5,172 nucleotides of DNA from contig CACXYG010000114.1 of the NCBI GenBank assembly GCA_902771745.1, positions 1 through 5,172 of the forward strand, written 5' to 3'. Below are positions 1 to 4,759 of the stretch, one piece after another; the first letter of the stretch is position 1; every line of letters begins with the position of its first letter. The translations under genes were made by a program, and so were the position numbers. The notes under the pieces are model-generated. The model did not search any database and was not told where the DNA came from. It worked only from the letters and a program-made list of their open reading frames with translations. The DNA comes from an uncultured Erysipelotrichaceae bacterium (lineage in GTDB: Bacteria; Bacillota_I; Bacilli_A; RFN20; CAG-288).

Positions 1-2
1 AG

Positions 3-50
3 AAGAAACAAAAGAAACAACCAAATGAAATAGCAAAAAAGAGAAGATGA
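3..50 (+). CDS. C-terminal tail of an upstream gene (partial, unidentified)
   Basis: This is probably the last 15 codons of a gene whose body lies left of the window. The frame starting at base 3 reads KKQKKQPNEIAKKRR and stops at TGA 48-50, six bases before a strong terminator hairpin, as expected for a gene end. The tail is very basic and begins with a KKQ-KKQ duplication encoded by a 9-bp direct repeat (aagaaacaa at 3-11 and 12-20). The other two plus frames also stop early (TGA at 26-28, TAG at 31-33), so the frame choice rests only on the tightest spacing to the terminator and is not certain. The fragment is too short to assign a function. Confidence 0.3.
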   Translation, partial: KKQKKQPNEIAKKRR

Positions 51-55
51 AAAGA

Positions 56-97
56 GGCTGTCCGAAGTAGAAACTTACATCTACTTTTTGGACAGCC
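56..97. terminator. Bidirectional intrinsic terminator
   Basis: The 8-bp outer stem ggctgtcc (56-63) pairs with ggacagcc (90-97). After a small internal loop (g64 against t87-t89), a 7-bp inner stem aagtaga (65-71) pairs with tctactt (80-86), closing an 8-base loop. Reading plus, the stem is followed by a T-rich stretch (101-111) that ends the unidentified upstream gene. Reading minus, it is followed by T-rich sequence from 55 downward and would end the HAD phosphatase transcript, whose stop codon is only 10 bp from the stem. The position between convergent gene ends supports a two-way role. Confidence 0.85.
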
Positions 98-106
98 CCA
101 TTTTAT

Positions 107-841
107 TTATTGCTGAAGGAAGTCTTCTAAAGAAGAAGCGATACCAGGGGTGACTTTATCCACTTTGCTGGTGAGTTCAATAGGACTAGAGGGGAAGGTA
201 TAAGAACAATCAACAGCTTCTAACAGCGGTAAATCGTTGTATGAATCACCCATACCGCCGATCAGATCAATATGGTAATAGTCTTTTAAGAACTGAAGCG
301 CAATACCTTTTGAACAGCCTTTGGCAGTGATATCGACAAATGGTCCGTTATGGAAGGCGGAGACTTCATATGTCTTGTTGAGATAGTTACAGATACCATC
401 GGCGACATCGCTTGATTCACTTAAAAAGGAAATGCCGTGCATTTCATCAGGAAGTTCATCAAGGGATTTGACTTGGATGACGACTTCATATTCGTCACTT
501 AAAGAGTAGAAGTCATATCCCCCGTTATAAGCGATCTTATATTTGTTTTGATATTCATTGGTGATCGCAATCACATCTTTTTTAGCGATGGTATGAGAAT
601 AGATTTCCTTGCCCTGGTCGTCGACGATCAAGGAACCCGTTGCCACAATATAGAAGTCATAATGGATGTCGTCTTTGGATGGTACAGTGACACCATGAAG
701 GCTTCTTCCGGTACAGATACCAAAAGGCACACCCTCTTTTTGGGCTTTACGAATCGCTTTGATATCTTCTTGATGGAATCCTTCTCTGAAATATAAGGTG
801 CTATCAAAGTCGGAAGCAAAGGCTTTTCTCATAATCTTCAT
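107..841 (-). CDS. Cof-type HAD-IIB family phosphatase
   Basis: This is a predicted cytosolic Mg-dependent phosphatase of the haloacid dehalogenase superfamily, Cof/subfamily IIB, acting on small phosphorylated metabolites such as sugar phosphates or nucleotides. The substrate cannot be told from sequence. Motif I is SDFDSTLYF (nucleophile D11, acid/base D13), motif II is CTGRS (T44), motif III lysine is K178 in CSKGIAL, and motif IV is GDSYND (D199, D203). The cap domain lies between motifs II and III, roughly residues 80-175, as in type IIB proteins. Length (244 aa) is slightly short for Cof proteins, which are often 260-290 aa. The usual DxDGT is DxDST here, a mild departure. The start is uncertain: ATG at 841 has AAGAAAGAGAG directly against it, while the in-frame ATG at 832 sits 9 nt from GAGAG and gives a 241-residue protein starting MRKAFASDFD. 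It is transcribed alone, away from the phosphodiesterase pair, and ends at the 56-97 hairpin. Confidence 0.9.
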   Translation of the reverse strand: MKIMRKAFASDFDSTLYFREGFHQEDIKAIRKAQKEGVPFGICTGRSLHGVTVPSKDDIHYDFYIVATGSLIVDDQGKEIYSHTIAKKDVIAITNEYQNKYKIAYNGGYDFYSLSDEYEVVIQVKSLDELPDEMHGISFLSESSDVADGICNYLNKTYEVSAFHNGPFVDITAKGCSKGIALQFLKDYYHIDLIGGMGDSYNDLPLLEAVDCSYTFPSSPIELTSKVDKVTPGIASSLEDFLQQ

Positions 842-883
842 CTCTCTTTCTTAGGATATTAGATGCAAAAGTTCACGAAAGAC

Positions 884-891
884 ATTATAAT
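884..891. promoter_or_regulatory. Palindromic -10 element shared by divergent genes
   Basis: ATTATAAT at 884-891 is its own reverse complement, so both strands read a perfect TATAAT (plus 886-891, minus 889-884). On plus, a start about 7 bp downstream falls near 898, only a few bases before the ATG at 901. On minus, a start near 877 would give the HAD gene a leader of about 36 nt. The -35 match is poor on both strands; the best plus candidate is ATGCAA at 863-868 with a 17-bp spacer. The -10 match is seen directly; its use as a bidirectional promoter is inference. Confidence 0.55.
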
Positions 892-900
892 ACAAACGTT

Positions 901-1401
901 ATGAAAATCATGGTAATTTCTGATCTTCACAACGATATTCCTTATACCAAAGCAGCTGTTGAACTCTTCCAGAAAGAAAAGTTTGATAAGCTTTATATCT
1001 TAGGGGATATCTTGGAAGATAGTATCCGGGTACTTAACCCACTTAGCGAAAAGATTTTGGCGGTCATGGGAAACTGTGATAGTTATGATGAAGAGGAAGT
1101 GGCTCGTTTTTCGCTTCCTTATATCACCTATGATTATCAGTTTGGTAAGTTTATTGTCTTGACCCATGGTCACTACTATAACGAATGGAACTATGATCAA
1201 CCCTTTGATATCATGCTCAAAGGTCATAGCCATGAATCCATGATCTTTGTCAATGATCGTAAACAGATCATTGCCAATCCTGGTTCTCTTGCCAGACCAA
1301 GAGACTACAATCATTCCTATATGACCATCGATGAAAAGGGCATTCGCATCATCGATATCAATTCTAAGGAAGTCATTCATTTCTTAGACTTCAGAAAGTG
1401 A
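901..1401 (+). CDS. YfcE/MJ0936-type metallophosphodiesterase (first paralogue)
   Basis: This is a predicted Mn- or Ni-dependent phosphodiesterase of the calcineurin-like superfamily, YfcE/MJ0936 type, acting in the cytosol; the natural substrate of these enzymes is not settled. The full metal-binding set is visible in 166 residues: D8 and H10 (SDLHND), D36 (LGD), N58 in GNCD (58-60), H89 and H91 (THGH), H109 and H111 (GHSH), then NPGS at 126-129. Cysteine follows the asparagine, as in YfcE, where many calcineurin-like enzymes have histidine. It lacks the roughly 15-residue segment after the LGD motif that its neighbour has, so it resembles the shorter MJ0936/YsnB-like forms. ATG 901 is preferred because MKIMVISD is the usual first strand of the fold, but no Shine-Dalgarno lies at a usable distance (GAAAG is about 19 nt away). 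It is followed after 6 bp by its paralogue, surely in one operon. Confidence 0.9.
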   Translation: MKIMVISDLHNDIPYTKAAVELFQKEKFDKLYILGDILEDSIRVLNPLSEKILAVMGNCDSYDEEEVARFSLPYITYDYQFGKFIVLTHGHYYNEWNYDQPFDIMLKGHSHESMIFVNDRKQIIANPGSLARPRDYNHSYMTIDEKGIRIIDINSKEVIHFLDFRK

Positions 1402-1407
1402 GAAACT

Positions 1408-1944
1408 ATGAACATTCTAATCGGCTCTGATATTCATGGCAGTTATAAATATGCCAAACTCCTACTTGCAAAAGTAGAAAAATACGATGCGAAAAAGATT
1501 CTTCTTTTAGGTGATTTTTATTATAACGGTGCAAGAAATGTTCCACCGGAAGAATATTCTCCTAAGGATGTTGTTTCTCTTTTAAATGACTATGCTTCTA
1601 AGATCATCGCTGTCAAAGGCAATTGTGAATCGGAAGTTGACCAGTGGGTTTCTAAGTTCCCGATTTCTGATATGGCTACCTTATTCATTCTCAATAAGGA
1701 AATCATCATGACCCATGGCCATCATTACTTCTTTGAGGAACTGCCACCAAATCCGGGAGATATCTTCCTTCAGGGTCATACCCATATCGGTGTGTTGGAA
1801 AAGAAAGGGGATCTCATTTTAGCTAATCCTGGTTCCGTCTCTCTTCCCAAAGACGGCCATCACTCCTATATGGTGATGAATGAAGAAGGTATCAAGCTTC
1901 TTGATCTCTTGACTGATGAAGTCTATAAAGAGATTAAATTCTAG
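1408..1944 (+). CDS. yfcE: YfcE-family phosphodiesterase (second paralogue)
   Basis: This is a predicted Mn-dependent phosphodiesterase very close in layout to Escherichia coli YfcE. The diagnostic block after motif II, GARNVPPEEYSPKDVVSLLN (41-60), parallels the YfcE GPRN-PEGY-P-VV-LN pattern, and GNC-SEVDQ is also shared. Metal ligands are D8, H10, D36, N72, H103, H105, H124 and H126, with NPGS at 140-143. Length, 178 aa, fits YfcE (about 184). One oddity is that the usual GNCD is GNCE (E74), a conservative change next to the active-site asparagine. It begins 6 bp after the first paralogue; its weak SD-like stretch AAAGTGAG (1395-1402) contains the upstream TGA, so translation may be coupled. 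No promoter is visible between the two. It ends 13 bp before the terminator at 1958-1984. The family is secure; the symbol is by resemblance and the cellular substrate is unknown. Confidence 0.92.
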   Translation: MNILIGSDIHGSYKYAKLLLAKVEKYDAKKILLLGDFYYNGARNVPPEEYSPKDVVSLLNDYASKIIAVKGNCESEVDQWVSKFPISDMATLFILNKEIIMTHGHHYFFEELPPNPGDIFLQGHTHIGVLEKKGDLILANPGSVSLPKDGHHSYMVMNEEGIKLLDLLTDEVYKEIKF

Positions 1945-1957
1945 CGTAAATGAAAAA

Positions 1958-1984
1958 CAACTCCATTATGATAAATTAGAGTTG
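1958..1984. terminator. Compact bidirectional terminator overlapping a gene end
   Basis: CAACTC (1958-1963) pairs with GAGTTG (1979-1984) around a 15-base AT-rich loop. Reading plus, the stem runs into C-TTTTT-C-TTTTT (1985-1996) and ends the phosphodiesterase operon. Reading minus, the stem is followed by five Ts (1957-1953) and ends the MmcQ/YjbR operon. The minus gene's stop codon (1978-1976) lies in the loop, and its last two codons (Gln-Leu) form one arm. The stem is short, so efficiency is uncertain. Confidence 0.7.
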
Positions 1985-2677
1985 CTTTTTCTTTTTGTTA
2001 TCTTTAATTCCATCTCTAGACATGGTGAGATAGTGTATGATTTCTTCATCTGGAATGGTGTTATCTAGCGGAATAGAAATCCAGCTTTTCTTATTCATGT
2101 GATACGCGGGATAATACTTTCCGGTCTTTAGTAAATCCTGAATCAAGGCTGGATCAAGTTTGACATTCATCACTTCAATCATGACATCATGAATGTTATC
2201 TAGCTTTTTACGGCTGACACGCATGACGATAGCATACCATTTGTGATTGACTTCATCTTCAAAGACCGAGGCGCTATCTTTATAGGGTTCTTTATCCCAT
2301 TTGAAGATCGGTTCATGATGAAAGGTTTCATGGATATACTGGTTGATTCTGTTGGCTTGGAGACTGGCATAGGTCTGCTTGCTGAAACAGTTGTCTTTGA
2401 TATCTTTTAAGACAGCCTCATATTCTTCTCGAATCTCATTTACAAACTCACCCTGGGCATCTTTGGCACGGAAGGTGGTGTATTCTTCTTCAAAGGCTTT
2501 TTCGATGACCTGACCATAGACATAGCCATCTTCTCTTATATGAATTCTAGCTTGGAATTCACCATGATGAAAATCTTTAGAATAGAAATACCCTGTGGAT
2601 TCTTTTTCAAATCCATAGGGTATCAATTTGCTGAGATTGGCTTTGGCTTTTTCAAAATATTCTTCTTCAAAACTCAT
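1976..2677 (-). CDS. MmcQ/YjbR family protein with N-terminal extension
   Basis: The C-terminal half, about residues 107-233, matches the MmcQ/YjbR family pattern: HKWYA (145-149), NVKLDP (171-176), YPAYHMNKKSWISIPLD (189-205) and the closing IPDEEIIHYLTMS helix. The fold is CyaY-like and often labelled DNA-binding, but a molecular function is not established. The first 105 residues or so are acidic and probably alpha/beta (EYFEKAKANL, then FQARIHIREDGYVYGQV, then the helix NEIREEYEAVLKDIKDNCF). I do not recognise that part; it makes the protein roughly twice the usual YjbR length. No signal peptide or membrane segment is visible. The tail NKKKKQL is encoded by sequence that also forms the terminator of the opposing operon. 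It starts 12 bp after the cyclase stop, with only AAGTAG as a weak ribosome site and no visible promoter, so it is probably co-transcribed with, and perhaps translationally dependent on, the cyclase. Confidence 0.85.
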   Translation of the reverse strand: MSFEEEYFEKAKANLSKLIPYGFEKESTGYFYSKDFHHGEFQARIHIREDGYVYGQVIEKAFEEEYTTFRAKDAQGEFVNEIREEYEAVLKDIKDNCFSKQTYASLQANRINQYIHETFHHEPIFKWDKEPYKDSASVFEDEVNHKWYAIVMRVSRKKLDNIHDVMIEVMNVKLDPALIQDLLKTGKYYPAYHMNKKSWISIPLDNTIPDEEIIHYLTMSRDGIKDNKKKKQL

Positions 2678-2689
2678 AATAACAACTAC

Positions 2690-4549
2690 TTAGATGTTTT
2701 CTTGGTTCTTTAAGATGATATCACGGTCGATGAGTAAAATATAGAAGACATCACCATAATAGTTGGAACGGGTCAAACGACCAAATTCTAGTACGTGTTT
2801 GGTCAAACCCTTCTTGGTGAAGATACGATACTGAACAAACTCAGACAGGTCATTTTGATTCTCAATCATCTGTTTATCGATTGACTCTCTGACTCTGCGA
2901 TAATCGCTTGGATGGACAAAGCCAGCAAAGGTGCCTTTGGTGGTCTCCATCAGTTCATCGAGGTTGACACACTCAAAGAGGTTTAACGCCTCTTGGTTGG
3001 CGTATAGAATCTTTTCTCCTTCTTTCTGGTAGACCAAGATAGCGCCAGCGATATTACCGGAGATATCCTTTAAACCGAAGCCTAATAAGGAACGGTTGGA
3101 TAAGGAGAGATGCTCGTTATAGACCTGACAACCGTTCTTGCCATGGAGTTTGACCGCATATAAAGCGGCATCGGCAAGAGAGAAGAGCTCTGAGGTCTCT
3201 TGGCTGTGAGATGGGTATTCGGCACAACCGATAGAAATGGTAAAGCGATATGTCTTACCTTCGTATTCGAAGGAATGATTCATCAAAGCAAACTGGTTGA
3301 GTTTGGTTTCCACTTTTTCTAATGGCTGGTTTTTCAAGATGATACAGAATTCATCACCACCGGTACGACCAAAGAGACAGCCTTCACTGAAGTTATCTCT
3401 GATCTTCTGGGCAAAGACTTTTAAGACCTGGTCCCCAAGAGCGTGACCATATAAGTCGTTGATGAACTTGAATTCATCAATATCAAGGACAGCAAGTGTA
3501 TAAACCTGTCCGGGATTTTCCTTCATATACTTTTTAGCTGCAAGAGTGAAGCCATAACGGGAATAGATGTTGGTTAGAGCATCATACTTGGAGAAGTGTT
3601 CAAACTCGACAAAGATACGATGCTGAATCAAAGAGGTAGAAAGAATATAGGCAAGGGCGGTCAGTAACTTTTGACCATCATAGGTTTTCTTTGAATGTGG
3701 AGAATAGACGGTGATGAAGCCGAAGATTTTACCGTTGTTGAATAAAGGAAGGATAACGACATGTTTGATTCCCATTCTCTGGAAGTATTCTTTTTGTCCG
3801 ACGTTGAAGTCATAAGCCTGAACATCAGGAATATCGATGTAGATATCCGTCTTGGCAGCATCGGTCCACTTTGTGAAATGATCTAGTGGTCTATTCTGAC
3901 AGTTTTCTAGTTCGGATTGTAAACCTTCTTTATACCATTCATAGGTGCTAGAAAAGGTGTTATCGATTCTTTCCACGATGCTGATACGATCAGGACAGAT
4001 GATTTTACTGGTTTCTTCCAAGACTTTCTGGATGCTTTCCTCATAAGGAAGGTCGGAACCGAGAATATTGTTGATCTCTAACAAGAAGTGGTCGGTGTTG
4101 ACATCCTTTTCCATCTTGTCCTTCTCCATGATCTCATCATCGACAACCACGAAGATAAAACTGGAGGTGTTCTTTTTATATCCAGGCGAAGCGACATAGG
4201 AGACCCAGTGGTTTAGATCCTTGCTATAAACAACGGCCTTGATCTGCTGTTTCGTCTTGTTAGATTTAACAGCGCTGGTAATCCAGTCTTTGCTCTGTTG
4301 TGGGAAGACTTCGGAAAAGAGTTTTCCGATGATTTTCTTAGCGGGTAAAGAAACCATCTCTGCATATTTCTTGTTCACATAAAGGTAGCGTAAATCTACG
4401 AGTTCTTTTTCTTCGTTGTAGATATTTTCAAACATGGCGTAGGATACTGGTAAGGCATCTAAAAACTCAGGTTTCAATTCATCGGCCTGAGCTAAATAAT
4501 CTATCTCTTTCTTTTTGCTACTTTTGAGGTTTTTATTCGTCAATTTCAT
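2690..4549 (-). CDS. Diguanylate cyclase, PAS-GAF-GGDEF-PAS
   Basis: This predicted cytosolic enzyme makes cyclic di-GMP from two GTP. Counting from the ATG at 4549 (619 aa), the order is: PAS-like domain about 25-140, GAF-like about 155-310, GGDEF about 318-477, and a second PAS-like domain about 490-610. The active-site motif GGDEF (397-401) is intact, with D356 (LDID), N364 and D373 in the metal- and guanine-binding segment DEFKFINDLYGHALGD. The family's DxLTGLxNR segment is altered to DALTNIYSRYGF. The inhibitory RxxD site, expected five residues before GGDEF, reads SEGC (388-391), so product feedback at that site is probably absent. There is no EAL domain, membrane helix or signal peptide, so input is likely a soluble ligand or partner. 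A GTG at 4558 is in frame, but it lies inside the Shine-Dalgarno; AGGAGG (4563-4558) is 8 nt from the ATG at 4549, which fixes the start. It heads an operon with the MmcQ/YjbR gene. Confidence 0.92.
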   Translation of the reverse strand: MKLTNKNLKSSKKKEIDYLAQADELKPEFLDALPVSYAMFENIYNEEKELVDLRYLYVNKKYAEMVSLPAKKIIGKLFSEVFPQQSKDWITSAVKSNKTKQQIKAVVYSKDLNHWVSYVASPGYKKNTSSFIFVVVDDEIMEKDKMEKDVNTDHFLLEINNILGSDLPYEESIQKVLEETSKIICPDRISIVERIDNTFSSTYEWYKEGLQSELENCQNRPLDHFTKWTDAAKTDIYIDIPDVQAYDFNVGQKEYFQRMGIKHVVILPLFNNGKIFGFITVYSPHSKKTYDGQKLLTALAYILSTSLIQHRIFVEFEHFSKYDALTNIYSRYGFTLAAKKYMKENPGQVYTLAVLDIDEFKFINDLYGHALGDQVLKVFAQKIRDNFSEGCLFGRTGGDEFCIILKNQPLEKVETKLNQFALMNHSFEYEGKTYRFTISIGCAEYPSHSQETSELFSLADAALYAVKLHGKNGCQVYNEHLSLSNRSLLGFGLKDISGNIAGAILVYQKEGEKILYANQEALNLFECVNLDELMETTKGTFAGFVHPSDYRRVRESIDKQMIENQNDLSEFVQYRIFTKKGLTKHVLEFGRLTRSNYYGDVFYILLIDRDIILKNQENI

Positions 4550-4557
4550 AGAAACCA

Positions 4558-4563
4558 CCTCCT
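4558..4563 (-). promoter_or_regulatory. Consensus Shine-Dalgarno of the cyclase gene
   Basis: The minus strand reads AGGAGG, followed by 8 nt and then ATG at 4549. It is the best ribosome site in the window and decides the start: the longer reading frame from GTG at 4558 would begin within this site. The same six bases are fully complementary to CCTCCT at 4587-4582 in the leader. Confidence 0.9.
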
Positions 4564-4587
4564 AAACAAAAAACATATTTAAGGAGG
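4558..4587 (-). promoter_or_regulatory. Leader hairpin predicted to sequester the cyclase SD
   Basis: In the predicted leader RNA, CCTCCT (4587-4582) is exactly complementary to the Shine-Dalgarno AGGAGG (4563-4558). The helix continues, past one bulged U (4581), with AAA (4580-4578) against TTT (4566-4564), closing an 11-base loop TATGTTTTTTG. This hides the whole ribosome site in nine base pairs. It could act as an RNA thermometer, the expression platform of a small regulatory element, or a target for an antisense RNA or protein. The complementarity is seen directly; regulation is inference. The leader (about 50 nt) seems too short for a known c-di-GMP riboswitch aptamer. Confidence 0.6.
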
Positions 4588-4606
4588 GGACATAGATATT
4601 ACTTAA

Positions 4607-4633
4607 ATTATAACATTATTAATCACTAGTCAA
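4607..4633 (-). promoter_or_regulatory. Promoter of the diguanylate cyclase operon
   Basis: The minus strand carries TTGACT (4633-4628), a 15-bp spacer, and TATAAT (4612-4607) preceded by TGT (4615-4613), a full extended -10 (TGnTATAAT). The short spacer is tolerable with an extended -10. Transcription should start near 4600, giving a leader of about 50 nt that contains the SD-pairing hairpin. Confidence 0.7.
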
Positions 4634-4697
4634 ATATATCTTTTTTTGCTCATATGTTTCATTTTTATGAATTGTTGAAATAACCCTAAAAAGACTG

Positions 4698-4726
4698 TTG
4701 TTAAAACAAAAATAATGGAATTTATT
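4698..4726 (+). promoter_or_regulatory. Possible promoter of the membrane protein gene
   Basis: TTGTTA (4698-4703) and TTTATT (4721-4726) are 17 bp apart, upstream of the plus-strand gene at 4760, with a predicted start near 4733. Both hexamers are imperfect and the region is AT-rich, so chance matches are likely. No better plus-strand candidate leaves room for the ribosome site at 4749-4753. Confidence 0.3.
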
Positions 4727-4759
4727 TGTTCAAGTGGTATTCTATAGCAGGAGAAAACC

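Noticed and set aside
548..796. Plus-strand frame of 82 aa inside the HAD gene
   Set aside because: It is antisense to a gene with all four HAD motifs, has no family resemblance, and its sequence is what the opposite strand of that gene would give.
628..819. Minus-strand frame of 63 aa inside the HAD gene
   Set aside because: It is an out-of-frame overlap on the same strand as the HAD gene, with no ribosome site or recognisable motif.
1000..1380. Minus-strand frame of 126 aa opposite the first phosphodiesterase
   Set aside because: It is fully antisense to a gene with a complete metallophosphoesterase motif set; there is no sensible start context or family pattern.
3661..3861. Minus-strand frame of 66 aa inside the cyclase
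   Set aside because: It lies out of frame within the GAF-coding part of the cyclase and has no independent evidence.
4550..4558. GTG at 4558 as the cyclase start (622 aa)
   Set aside because: The GTG begins within the AGGAGG ribosome site; the ATG at 4549 has ideal 8-nt spacing from it.
4581..4589. AAGGAGGGG on the plus strand as a ribosome site
   Set aside because: No start codon follows at a usable distance and the downstream sequence soon meets stops. It is better explained as the complement of the anti-SD arm in the cyclase leader.
4705..4730. Inverted repeat AACAAA / TTTGTT as an operator
   Set aside because: Only six perfect pairs in AT-rich sequence with an interrupted centre. It overlaps a weak candidate promoter, but chance occurrence is likely.
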